64,000 nt of DNA, taken from Mucilaginibacter hurinus. GTDB lineage: Bacteria; Bacteroidota; Bacteroidia; Sphingobacteriales; Sphingobacteriaceae. This document shows positions 52,641-61,030 of this stretch, piece by piece. The notes beneath the pieces are model-generated. The model did no database searches, had not been told where the DNA came from, and saw only the letters and a list, made by a program, of their open reading frames with translations. The first letter of the stretch is position 1. Each line of letters starts with the position of its first letter. The position numbers were made by a program, and so were the translations under genes. The stretch lies in NCBI RefSeq assembly GCF_003324525.1, contig NZ_QGDC01000002.1, positions 124,001-188,000 on the forward strand. The letters run 5' to 3'.

Positions 52641-54044
52641 ATGATCCACAGATATACTACTTTTATTAAGGCGGTTAACCTTACCATCGATTATATAATT
52701 CTTAATCTCAGCATGGTAATAGCGTACTTAATTGAAGATAAGTCATACATATCATGGATTAGTAACAAAGCTTATTTGCCGGTAGTGCTTGTGTTTAACC
52801 TGATATGGCTTTTATCGGCCAATATCACCGGGTTGTACGAACACGTTTTAAACAAAGACTCCATTAAAACCTACCGGGGTTTAATAAAAACTTACCTGCT
52901 TTTTGTGAGCTTTATATGTTTTACGATCATCATATTGATCGGCACAAAAGCTTATTTTATAACCCGGGAATATCTTTTTTATTCACTTGCGCTTTTTGGT
53001 TTTTTACTCGGGTTTTGGAAATTGATATTTTTAAGTATCAGGCGCAGCGACAGATCACTGCTTGTTGACTCGCGGAGTGCAATTATTATCGGCGGCGGCC
53101 GCATAGGGAACGACCTTAAGAATTTCTTTAAGAACAATCCAAGCCGGGGCTATAATGTCATCGGTTTTTTTGATGATAATCCTGATGTGGTTCAAAACAA
53201 GGATTTATACCTGGGCAGCACCAGCGACTGCATTCGTTACGTGATAGCTAACAAGGTTGATGAGATTTTTTGTACCCTGCCAAGTGCCGAAGCTGAAAAA
53301 ATTGAGCGGCTCATGCTTGATGCTGATAAAAATCTTATCCGTTTTAAGTTTGTACCTGATTACTACGATTATGGTATCAAGCCAACATCTATACAGAGCT
53401 TTGGGCACATACCAGTAATCTCTATCAGGCCTGAGCCGCTGGAGAATATTCTGAACCGCTTTATCAAACGTGTGTTTGATATCATATTCTCGCTTTTTAT
53501 AATCCTGTTTGTGTTTAGCTGGCTTTTCCCTATCCTGGCCATAATCATCAAGCTTCAGTCCAAAGGTCCTGTGTTTTTCGTACAGGCACGTTCCGGACGA
53601 GATAATAAAACCTTTAATTGCTACAAGTTCAGAAGCATGAAGATCAACGATGACTCTGACAAGAAGCAGGCTACCCGTGATGACGACCGCGTAACACGCA
53701 TTGGTAAATTTATGCGCAAAACCAGTTTAGACGAGTTACCTCAATTTTTTAACGTATTGATCGGAAACATGTCGGTTGTGGGCCCGAGGCCGCATATGCT
53801 TAGCCATACGGAGCAATATTCGCTGCTGATAGACAAGTTTATGGTGAGGCACTTTCTTAAGCCCGGCATCACCGGCTGGGCCCAGGTTAAAGGCTTGAGG
53901 GGTGAAACCAAGACAACCGATGACATGATGGCCAGGGTTGAAGCTGACGTATGGTACCTGGAGAATTGGTCTTTTCTGCTGGATATGAAAATCATTGTGC
54001 TCACCTTGTGGAACTCAGTTAAAGGAGACAAGAAAGCCTTTTAA
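52641..54044 (+). CDS. Undecaprenyl-phosphate sugar phosphotransferase (second priming enzyme, WcaJ-like)
   Basis: The 467-residue protein has four N-terminal helices (about residues 12-120), a nucleotide-fold middle part (SAIIIGGGRIGNDLKNFFKN near 148) and the bacterial sugar transferase domain: FVQARSGRDNKTFNCYKFRS near 313, RKTSLDELPQFFNVLIGNMS near 356, VVGPRPHMLSHTEQYSLLID and KPGITGWAQVKGLRGET near 411. The GWAQVKGLRG form is typical of glucose- or galactose-1-phosphate transferases such as WcaJ. It shares the class but only part of the sequence with its upstream neighbour, so it is not a recent duplicate. Two bases separate its stop from the next gene. Confidence 0.93.
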   Translation: MIHRYTTFIKAVNLTIDYIILNLSMVIAYLIEDKSYISWISNKAYLPVVLVFNLIWLLSANITGLYEHVLNKDSIKTYRGLIKTYLLFVSFICFTIIILIGTKAYFITREYLFYSLALFGFLLGFWKLIFLSIRRSDRSLLVDSRSAIIIGGGRIGNDLKNFFKNNPSRGYNVIGFFDDNPDVVQNKDLYLGSTSDCIRYVIANKVDEIFCTLPSAEAEKIERLMLDADKNLIRFKFVPDYYDYGIKPTSIQSFGHIPVISIRPEPLENILNRFIKRVFDIIFSLFIILFVFSWLFPILAIIIKLQSKGPVFFVQARSGRDNKTFNCYKFRSMKINDDSDKKQATRDDDRVTRIGKFMRKTSLDELPQFFNVLIGNMSVVGPRPHMLSHTEQYSLLIDKFMVRHFLKPGITGWAQVKGLRGETKTTDDMMARVEADVWYLENWSFLLDMKIIVLTLWNSVKGDKKAF

Positions 54045-54046
54045 CC

Positions 54047-54832
54047 ATGCCTGTGTTTTACGACCAGCTTAACCGGCCCGTAAACATACCTGCAATGCCA
54101 CAGCGAATAATTTCTGTGGTGCCCTCTCAAACAGAATTACTATTTGCGCTCGGTGTCTTTAACGAATTGGTTGGTGTCACCAATTACTGCGTTCACCCTA
54201 TTGAGCAGGTCGCAACAAAAATTAAGGTGGGCGGCACTAAAACGCTAAATGTCAATTTGATAAAAAACCTTCGGCCTGATTTGATTATCGCTAATAAGGA
54301 GGAGAATGATCGCGAACAGATTAACTACTTAGCCAAGCTTTATCCGGTTTGGATTAGCAATGTCAACGATTTGCCGGGGGCACTTAAAATGATTGGCGCA
54401 ATTGGCAGTATAACAGGCTTTGAAAAGGAGAGTGCTACGCTTACCGCACGCATTGTTGACCAATTTGAAAAGATTCATATACCAGCGAGGCGGTTAAAAA
54501 CAATGTACCTCATATGGCGCAAGCCTTATATGGCCGCCGGGAACGATACTTTTATTAGTAGCATGTTGCATGAATGTGGTTTTATTAATGCCTTGACAGA
54601 GCCGCGCTATCCCGTACTTTCAAGTGAGGAGTTATCAGATTTAGATCCCGACCTTGTGCTGCTATCTTCCGAACCCTATCCGTTCAAAGAAAAGCATATC
54701 ATGGAAATCAAAAAAATAGTTCCACGCGCTATAGTCGCGATGGTAGATGGGGAGATATTTTCGTGGTATGGCAGCAGACTGCTGTACGCGCCCGACTATT
54801 TCGTAAGGTTACGGCAAACTTTGAAAATTTAA
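54047..54832 (+). CDS. Cobalamin/siderophore-type receptor (BtuF-like) without a signal peptide
   Basis: The 261-residue protein has the helical-backbone metal receptor fold: PQRIISVVPSQTELLFALGV near residue 18, LVGVTNYCVHP near 41, KVGGTKTLNVNLIKNLRPDL near 61, and ELSDLDPDLVLLSSEPYPFK near 193. BtuF and FhuD relatives bind vitamin B12 or metal chelates in the periplasm for ABC importers. This one starts directly with mature-type sequence and has no signal peptide or lipobox; no ABC permease or ATPase is adjacent. It lies 2 bp after the second priming transferase, so it may simply be transcribed with it. The role is uncertain. Confidence 0.8.
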   Translation: MPVFYDQLNRPVNIPAMPQRIISVVPSQTELLFALGVFNELVGVTNYCVHPIEQVATKIKVGGTKTLNVNLIKNLRPDLIIANKEENDREQINYLAKLYPVWISNVNDLPGALKMIGAIGSITGFEKESATLTARIVDQFEKIHIPARRLKTMYLIWRKPYMAAGNDTFISSMLHECGFINALTEPRYPVLSSEELSDLDPDLVLLSSEPYPFKEKHIMEIKKIVPRAIVAMVDGEIFSWYGSRLLYAPDYFVRLRQTLKI

Positions 54833-54897
54833 TATAAAGGCATTTAGCTACTTATCTAAAAAACTTAAATTACATTTTTAAAATTATCAAATTAAGC

Positions 54898-54905
54898 TAT
54901 CTTTG
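54898..54905 (+). promoter_or_regulatory. Promoter of tRNA-Leu
   Basis: TATCTTTG is an exact -7 consensus followed by C, ending 19 bp before the tRNA. A T-rich stretch stands at the -33 position instead of TTTG. Confidence 0.55.
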
Positions 54906-54924
54906 CAGCCTGTAAAATCCTAAT

Positions 54925-55006
54925 GCGGAAGTGGCGTAATTGGTAGCCGCACCAGACTTAGGATCTGGCGCTTCACGGCGTGGGGGTTCGAGTCCCTTCT
55001 TCCGCA
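54925..55006 (+). tRNA. tRNA-Leu (anticodon TAG)
   Basis: The 82-base sequence folds into a class II tRNA. The acceptor stem pairs GCGGAAG with CTTCCGC and is followed by discriminator A. The anticodon stem CCAGA/TCTGG encloses CTTAGGA, giving anticodon TAG, which reads CUA and related leucine codons. A long variable arm and the T arm GGGGGTTCGAGTCCC (its TTCGAGT loop closed by the G/C stem) follow. The CCA end is not encoded. A perfect terminator comes five bases later. Confidence 0.95.
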
Positions 55007-55010
55007 CAGC

Positions 55011-55045
55011 AAAAAGCCGTTAACAAATATTGTTAACGGCTTTTT
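55011..55045. terminator. Bidirectional terminator after tRNA-Leu
   Basis: Arms at 55011-55026 and 55030-55045 are perfect 16-bp inverted copies around a 3-base loop, with terminal A and T runs. It can end transcripts from the tRNA on the + strand and from the small reading frame at 55062 on the minus strand. Confidence 0.9.
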
Positions 55046-55061
55046 AATTATAATCGAAATC

Positions 55062-55202
55062 TTAAAACTTATCGTGCCTGAGGATGGATTGCTTGTAACT
55101 ATGAATTAACTCGTTAAAGCTTTTTATATGCGCTGAACGTAGGAAAATACTTAACAACAAAACCTGTAGTGCAACATAAAACAATGAGAATACAATTACC
55201 AT
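55062..55202 (-). CDS. Short membrane peptide (46 aa)
   Basis: On the minus strand an ATG at 55202 opens a 46-codon frame ending at a TAA 16 bp before the tRNA terminator. It has one hydrophobic helix at the N-terminus (MVIVFSLFYVALQVLLLSIF) and a basic, amphipathic tail ending ILRHDKF. The frame is open a little further upstream, so the start is not certain. The placement against a bidirectional terminator supports a real transcript. I know no family. The 221 bp between it and the rhamnosidase gene (55203-55423) show nothing else. Confidence 0.4.
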   Translation of the reverse strand: MVIVFSLFYVALQVLLLSIFLRSAHIKSFNELIHSYKQSILRHDKF

Positions 55203-55423
55203 CTTTATCAAATCAATAGTTAAATAATACTGGTGATGTTGACTAAAGATCAGAAGTTATTTTTTATAATGCAAGTATTTGTAACAAAAAAGTTATATAA
55301 AAAAACGGGTGTTTGTCATGTAAATAACCTGGAGCTGAATTACAAAACTGAAACATGTATAGATAAATGATTGATGGGCACACCCTACTTCATAACGCCT
55401 CGAACTTATCGTTGGGCATCAAA

Positions 55424-58102
55424 CTATCTTACTTCAAAATTATATGTACCTGCAACTAACTCTAACGGTCCATTTTTAATGACGCGTTTATCTTCACCAT
55501 AAATATGCTGACCATTTAAGGGATTGATATATATAGTGGCAGTTGAATTTGCCGGGATAATAACTGTATAACTAATCTGGTTACCTTTACGTAACCACGT
55601 TGAAGTAATGCGACCGCGCGGACCCTCGTGTGATGAAGCGTAATGCTGCAGTTCTTTTACAAAATTTGGCCTTAGGTGAATGTGTTCAAATCCTGGCCGC
55701 TTTTCATCCGGAAATATACCGCCAATACCTTTATATAACCATGCGCCAACCTCGCCAAACATAATGTGGTTTAAGGAAATGTCGTATTTAGACTGAATGT
55801 TCCAATTTTCATACAACGTGGTAGCACCATTTTTTATCCACCATCCCCATGAGGGGTAATCTTCCTGCGCCGCTATTTTAAAAGCTATATCCGCATAGCC
55901 GTTTTCGCTTAACGCATTTAATATACTTTTCGTTCCAAGTAAGCCAACGTCTAAATGATAATTGTCAGCTATTACGCGTGCAGCCAGGCGTGCAGCTACC
56001 CTTGCCTTTAAGTATTGTGGCACCAGCCCCCAATACAAAGCCACACTTAACTCAGTTTGAGTACCGGTACCGTAGGTAGCTGTAGCGTTGTTTAAATACT
56101 TCGCATTAATCGCGTCTTTAATTTTGTTAGCTAACTGATGATACTTTGCTGCATCTGCCGGTTTTCCCAATAAGTCCGCGGCTTTTGCTAGTATAGTTAC
56201 ATCAACATAGTAATAGGCTGAAGAGGTGAATTCAACCGGGGATTTAGATTTTACCGGAACCCAATCGCCTAAGCCCCAATCGGTCAATCCGCCGGGGTAT
56301 AGTTCATTAATATGATCTACATACCGTTTAATGTTGTTGTAATTATCCGTTAACGGTTTACTGTCACCGTAAAACAAATACAAATTCCACGGAATAATGG
56401 CTATTGTACTTGTCCAGTCCGGTCCGTTACCCCACTCGTACCCCCAGCCGCCTGTTGGAATTATTGAAGGTAATACCCCGTTAGGCTGCTGCTCGTCACG
56501 GTGATCTGCAAGCCATTTTTCGTAAATGGTAATACCATCAAAGTTATACAGGCCTGTTTCTGACGCAATATGCGCATCACCCGTCCAGCCGTTTTTTTCA
56601 CGCTGCGGGCAATCGGTAGGGTATCCAAACAGGTTTGATAAGTAGGAGTTATTGGTGGCTGTCCATATTTTATCAATCACCGGGTTTGATGTGGTTACCC
56701 TGCCTGCAGCAGGTACATCGCTGTGCATGAAGTAGCCGGTTAAACTACTTTGATTTAGTACGATAGGCTTGTTTGCACTAACCTCTACATATTGAAAACC
56801 CTTGTAATTGAATTTCGGCATAAATGTCTCTTGGCTCTTACCGCTTAATATGAAAATGTCTGTTTGGAAAGGATCATCTGTAACTACAGGATGATAATGG
56901 TGGTCGATGTTTGATTGATCTATACGGCCGTTGGGATATAATCGTTCGCCATGTTTAATGCGAACTACGGTGCCTGAGTCGCCCTTAATCGTAATCCGGC
57001 TCACGCCTGAAACATTCCGGCCCAAATTAAACTGGTAGGCGGTATCATTGAATTTTTGGAATGTAACAGCAGCTATCTCTTGTACATTACGTATTGGGTG
57101 TAAGCTTTGCGCCACGATATTATTTGAGGGCACTGACCTCAGAATGACTTTATCCCAACTGGAATCATCGTAGTTGATGGTGTTCCAGCCTGGTTGCTCC
57201 AATCGCGCGTCATAATGTTCGGCGGTATAAATACTATTGAATATAACGGGGCTCAGACTGGTTTTCCAACCCCGGTCAGTAACAATGGTTTCTACAGATC
57301 CATCTTCATAGGTAACACGCAGGTCAAGGCAAAAAGCCGGCCTGTTACGCCAGGGCGCCTTATCAAAGTTCCATATCGAGCTTGACTGGTGGTTATACCA
57401 GCCGTTGCCAAGCAAAACCCCAATGGCGTTTTTGCCTTGTTGTATTTGCCGGGTAACGTCATAACTAACATACAAGTTGCGGCGGTCAAAACGGGTATAC
57501 ATTGGGTCAAGCCGGTGATTACCCGTTTTTTGTCCGTTTATATACAGTTCATAAAGGCCTGCCGCCGCGATATATGCCCTGGCTGACTTTATGCGTTTGC
57601 CCGCCTCAAATATTTTGCGGAAGTAGGGCGCGGGTTTGGTGTGTATATCGTGGTTATCACTTATCCAGTTGCCTTGCCAGTTTTTGCTGTTTAGCATACC
57701 GGTTTCAAAACTAGCTATGGCTGACGAACTGCGCTTATTTTCTTTATCCCACACATCCACGCGCCAAAAGTACCTGGTAAACGGTGTCAAAGATTTGCCG
57801 GAATATGTTATCAGGTTTTTATTGTCCGCTATTTTATCAATCATTACCAGGTCATTGTCGCCAGCCTTTACTTTCAGCGAATCTGTCCCCAAATAAATGG
57901 TGTACGCCTGTTGTAAAGCACCGGGGCGGGTATCGTGCAATTGCCATGTTAAGCGAGGTGCCGAAGCGTCTATCCCTACAGGGTTAACCAGGTATTCGCA
58001 CTTTAGGGCAACGGGCAACCCGTTAACTTGTGCGATAGCGTAGGTGCTTAACATTTGAAAGCATACAGTAGCGCATGTACTTATGACTGCAGATAATCTC
58101 AT
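55424..58102 (-). CDS. Alpha-L-rhamnosidase (GH78)
   Basis: The 892-residue secreted enzyme removes terminal alpha-L-rhamnose from plant glycans, flavonoid glycosides or bacterial polysaccharide. A signal peptide (residues 1-24, ending AIAQ) is followed by an Ig-like domain, the N-terminal Bac_rhamnosid_N domain (ARAYIAAAGLYELYINGQKT near 180), the concanavalin-like domain, and the (alpha/alpha)6 catalytic barrel with the acidic signature DCPQREKNGWTGDAHIASE near 495. The C-terminal beta domain has HYASSHEGPRGRITSTW near 820. The length is normal for Bacteroidota GH78. It stands alone, with no SusC/SusD pair in view. Confidence 0.95.
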   Translation of the reverse strand: MRLSAVISTCATVCFQMLSTYAIAQVNGLPVALKCEYLVNPVGIDASAPRLTWQLHDTRPGALQQAYTIYLGTDSLKVKAGDNDLVMIDKIADNKNLITYSGKSLTPFTRYFWRVDVWDKENKRSSSAIASFETGMLNSKNWQGNWISDNHDIHTKPAPYFRKIFEAGKRIKSARAYIAAAGLYELYINGQKTGNHRLDPMYTRFDRRNLYVSYDVTRQIQQGKNAIGVLLGNGWYNHQSSSIWNFDKAPWRNRPAFCLDLRVTYEDGSVETIVTDRGWKTSLSPVIFNSIYTAEHYDARLEQPGWNTINYDDSSWDKVILRSVPSNNIVAQSLHPIRNVQEIAAVTFQKFNDTAYQFNLGRNVSGVSRITIKGDSGTVVRIKHGERLYPNGRIDQSNIDHHYHPVVTDDPFQTDIFILSGKSQETFMPKFNYKGFQYVEVSANKPIVLNQSSLTGYFMHSDVPAAGRVTTSNPVIDKIWTATNNSYLSNLFGYPTDCPQREKNGWTGDAHIASETGLYNFDGITIYEKWLADHRDEQQPNGVLPSIIPTGGWGYEWGNGPDWTSTIAIIPWNLYLFYGDSKPLTDNYNNIKRYVDHINELYPGGLTDWGLGDWVPVKSKSPVEFTSSAYYYVDVTILAKAADLLGKPADAAKYHQLANKIKDAINAKYLNNATATYGTGTQTELSVALYWGLVPQYLKARVAARLAARVIADNYHLDVGLLGTKSILNALSENGYADIAFKIAAQEDYPSWGWWIKNGATTLYENWNIQSKYDISLNHIMFGEVGAWLYKGIGGIFPDEKRPGFEHIHLRPNFVKELQHYASSHEGPRGRITSTWLRKGNQISYTVIIPANSTATIYINPLNGQHIYGEDKRVIKNGPLELVAGTYNFEVR

Positions 58103-58163
58103 AGTGGTTTACCAAAAACTCGAAAGTAAAGAATACGACGGATAATCCGTCCTGAACTGTTGT

Positions 58164-58193
58164 TTTGTAAGTAACAAAATTTCTATACTTTTA
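58164..58193 (+). promoter_or_regulatory. Promoter before the MFS transporter
   Basis: TTTG (58164-58167) is followed after 18 bp by TACTTTTA (58186-58193), one mismatch from the -7 consensus. It ends 8 bp before the ATG at 58202, so the leader would be very short. Confidence 0.45.
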
Positions 58194-58201
58194 AAACCCA
58201 A

Positions 58202-59521
58202 ATGCAGCCTCAAAACAATAAGAGAACTATCCGGGCCTGGGCCATGTTTGATTGGGCTAACTCGGCTTACAATCTTGTTATAACATCAACTATTTTCCCT
58301 GCTTACTATACAGCCATTACTACAACGGGAGATAATGACAAGGTAGATTTTTTTGGTTTTACTTTTATAAATACTGCCCTTGCCGATTATGCCCTTGCCA
58401 CGGCTTATTTAATTATTGCCCTGATGTTACCCATACTTACGGCAATTGCCGATTACCGGGGGAATAAAAAGTCGTTTATGCAGTTTTTTACTATACTTGG
58501 CTCTTTGTCATGCGCGTGCTTATTCTTCTTTACTTCAGATACACTTGAACTTGGTATTATTTGCTTCGCATTGGCGGCAATAGGTTACTGCGGCGGCTTT
58601 GTTTTTTATAATTCATACCTCCCCCAGATAGCCACATTGGACATGCAGGACAAGGTGAGCGCAAAAGGTTTTACTTATGGCTATATAGGTAGTGTGCTTT
58701 TGCAGCTTATATGTTTTGCATTTGTACTGCAGCCGGGCTGGTTTGGCATTACAGACGAAGCACTGCCCGCGCAGCTGTCTTTTTTATTAGTGGGTGTATG
58801 GTGGATAGGGTTTGCGCAAATACCTTTTGCTATTTTGCCCAAAGGCAGCCCTAATGCAAAAGCGCATCATAAAAACATTATTAAAGGTGGTTTTATTGAA
58901 CTGGGTAAGGTATTTACTAAAATAAAAGGTATGCCGCTGCTTAAGCGTTTCCTGCCGGCTTTCTTTTTCTACTCCATGGGCGTACAAACTGTAATGCTTG
59001 TCGCTACAAGCTTTGGTGCCAAAGAACTGGGTTTGCCGCAGGCATCATTGATAGCCATTATACTTATCATACAACTGGTAGCAATTGGCGGTGCGCAACT
59101 GATGTCACGCCTGGCTGTTAAATATGGTAATATTAAGGTGCTATCATACGTAGTGTTATTTTGGGTTATGGTGTGCGTGTGTGCTTATTTTGTAACAACA
59201 GCTATCCAGTTTTACATACTGGCCGTTTTAGTAGGTTTAGTAATGGGAGGTATACAATCGCTCTCGCGTTCAACATATTCAAAATTTCTTCCTCCCAACA
59301 TTCCTGATACGGCATCATTTTTTAGCTTTTACGATGTTACCGAAAAGCTGGCCATTGTTGGCGGGCTATTCAGCTTTGGGTTGATAGAAGAACTAACCGG
59401 AAGCATGCGCAACTCTACGTTGGCCCTGTGCGGATACTTCTTTATCGGGTTACTGTTACTTTTTTCTTTACTTGGAGCAGAGAAAAAGCATCAAAAAATT
59501 TCGGAATTTAGCCCTCTTTAA
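58202..59521 (+). CDS. MFS transporter, UMF1/Atg22-like family
   Basis: The 439-residue inner-membrane protein has 12 predicted helices in the major facilitator fold. The start WAMFDWANSAYNLVITSTIF near residue 12 is the mark of the UMF1 group, related to Atg22 of yeast vacuoles, which exports amino acids. The bacterial members' substrate is unknown. The loop motifs YRGNKKSFMQFF near 90 and FYNSYLPQIATLD near 137 fit the family. The Fe-S gene follows 9 bp downstream, so they are probably cotranscribed. Confidence 0.9.
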   Translation: MQPQNNKRTIRAWAMFDWANSAYNLVITSTIFPAYYTAITTTGDNDKVDFFGFTFINTALADYALATAYLIIALMLPILTAIADYRGNKKSFMQFFTILGSLSCACLFFFTSDTLELGIICFALAAIGYCGGFVFYNSYLPQIATLDMQDKVSAKGFTYGYIGSVLLQLICFAFVLQPGWFGITDEALPAQLSFLLVGVWWIGFAQIPFAILPKGSPNAKAHHKNIIKGGFIELGKVFTKIKGMPLLKRFLPAFFFYSMGVQTVMLVATSFGAKELGLPQASLIAIILIIQLVAIGGAQLMSRLAVKYGNIKVLSYVVLFWVMVCVCAYFVTTAIQFYILAVLVGLVMGGIQSLSRSTYSKFLPPNIPDTASFFSFYDVTEKLAIVGGLFSFGLIEELTGSMRNSTLALCGYFFIGLLLLFSLLGAEKKHQKISEFSPL

Positions 59522-59530
59522 TTTTGGCGG

Positions 59531-60259
59531 ATGAAAATTGAGTTATTTGTACCTTGTTTTATTGATCAGCTATATCCCGATACTGCTTTTAACACCATTA
59601 AGCTATTAAAAAAAGCCGGCTGCGATGTTCACTTTAACCCTAACCAAACTTGTTGCGGTCAGCCCGCCTTTAATGCCGGCTTTTGGGATGATGCCAAAGA
59701 GGTAGGCAGCAAATTTCTGGACGATTTTGATCAGGATAGCATCATTGTCACCCCGTCAGCATCATGCACCGGCATGGTGAAAAATTATTATAACGACCTT
59801 TTTACCAATACGGTAGTACACAACAAGTGCCGCAGCATACAAAGCAATATCTATGAACTGTCGGACTTTTTAGTAAATATTTTGCAATACGATTACTTTG
59901 GCGCCGAACTGGAAGGCCGTGGTGTATACCACGATAGCTGCAGTGGCCTGCGTGAGTGTAAAATAAAAGATGAGCCACGCCAACTGCTTTCTAAAGTTTA
60001 TGGTTTAGAGCTTATTGACGTAAAGGATGCAGAGACATGTTGCGGTTTTGGCGGGAGTTTCGCCGTAAAATTCGAAGCAATTTCATCAGCTATGGCGCAG
60101 CAAAAAGTGGATAATGCGCTGGCAGCCGAAGCTGATTACATCATCTCGACGGACGCATCTTGCCTGTTGCATATGCAGGGGTACATAGATAAGAACAATC
60201 TGCCCATAAAAACCTACCATATTGCTGATGTACTGGCGCATGGCTGGGGAAATGTATAG
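59531..60259 (+). CDS. Fe-S protein of the LutA/LldE (CCG-domain) family
   Basis: The 242-residue cytoplasmic protein has two cysteine-rich CCG repeats: Cys9 with CCG at 41-43 and Cys78 in the first, and DSCSGLREC near 137, ETCCGFGGSFAVKF near 172 and DASCLLHMQG near 217 in the second. This is the architecture of LutA/LldE, a component of the L-lactate oxidation complex LutABC, and of heterodisulfide reductase subunit B-like proteins. The LutB and LutC genes are not next to it. It follows the MFS gene by 9 bp. Whether it works in lactate use is open. Confidence 0.85.
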   Translation: MKIELFVPCFIDQLYPDTAFNTIKLLKKAGCDVHFNPNQTCCGQPAFNAGFWDDAKEVGSKFLDDFDQDSIIVTPSASCTGMVKNYYNDLFTNTVVHNKCRSIQSNIYELSDFLVNILQYDYFGAELEGRGVYHDSCSGLRECKIKDEPRQLLSKVYGLELIDVKDAETCCGFGGSFAVKFEAISSAMAQQKVDNALAAEADYIISTDASCLLHMQGYIDKNNLPIKTYHIADVLAHGWGNV

Positions 60260-60363
60260 TTTGTCCTCAAAACATCATAATCTAAATTATTGGTAACATT
60301 TATAGTAAACCGGCAACATTATCATCCAGTTTGTTGTTATACGCTATCTAATAGAACGACATA

Positions 60364-60795
60364 ATGAAAAATATCCTGATAGCCATTGATTTTAAAGATA
60401 ACCCCCTGGCTTTAATAGATAACGTGTTGAAAGTTTTGGACACAACCGGCGCAAAAATATGGCTTGTACATGCCGCCGCGCCCGATCCGGATTTTGTGGG
60501 CTATGAACCTGGTCCGCAATATATTCGTGACGACAGGGCAAAGGAGTTGCGCGGCGAACATAAAGAGTTGGCAGGATATGTTACGTCTTTATCAAACCGG
60601 GGATATGTCGCCGACGCATTGCTGGTGCAGGGAGCAACCGTAGAAACTATTATTTCTGAAACGAAAAAGCTAAATGCCGATATCTTGGTGATCGGACACC
60701 GTCAGCATAGTTGGCTTTACAAAATATTTAATCAGGAAACTACAGCAGAAACCATTAACCGTGCTTCGGTACCGGTGCTGGTAATTCCACTCTAA
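60364..60795 (+). CDS. Universal stress protein family
   Basis: The 143-residue protein has the UspA fold: MKNILIAIDFKDNPLALI at the start, ALLVQGATVETIISETKKL near residue 81, ADILVIGHRQHSWLYKIF near 100 and the closing ASVPVLVIPL. ATP-binding Usp proteins carry G-x2-G-x9-G-S/T in the loop after ADILVIG; here that loop reads GHRQHSWLYKIFNQETT without the needed glycines, so this is likely a non-ATP-binding UspA type. Function is unclear beyond stress response. It is alone, with 104 bp of AT-rich sequence upstream. Confidence 0.88.
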   Translation: MKNILIAIDFKDNPLALIDNVLKVLDTTGAKIWLVHAAAPDPDFVGYEPGPQYIRDDRAKELRGEHKELAGYVTSLSNRGYVADALLVQGATVETIISETKKLNADILVIGHRQHSWLYKIFNQETTAETINRASVPVLVIPL

Positions 60796-60894
60796 ATAGT
60801 CTAACGTTTTCGATGGTGAAAGGAAGGTGTTAGGTCAATATTTAAAATATAACATACTGCTTGTGGTAGGATGGAGGCTTTCCAAATAAATTCA

Positions 60895-61030
60895 TATTTT
60901 TGCCTCACAAGATACAGATCACATTAGTAGGTGATCGACTAACAAAACATAATTACATAAACAAGGGGGCTTTTCAAGTTACTCTCCTTAGGAGAAGGGA
61001 TGGGATGAAGCTTCCGAATCATAGTTGTAG
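60895..61030 (+). promoter_or_regulatory. Promoter and leader of the thrS operon
   Basis: TATTTTTG (60895-60902) is an exact -7 consensus without a good -33 element. The following leader of about 120 bases has a hairpin with 6-bp arms (60917-60922/60931-60936, 8-base loop) and a second with 5-bp arms (60983-60987/60991-60995, 3-base loop). No T-box sequence is seen. A regulatory leader is possible but unproven. 60796-60894 shows nothing else. Confidence 0.4.

Noticed and set aside
54925..55045. tRNA-Leu as an attachment site of an integrated element
   Set aside because: No integrase gene and no repeat of the tRNA 3' end are found in the neighbouring sequence.
60895..61030. T-box riboswitch before thrS
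   Set aside because: No conserved T-box sequence or antiterminator pair is present, and T-boxes are not expected in Bacteroidota.
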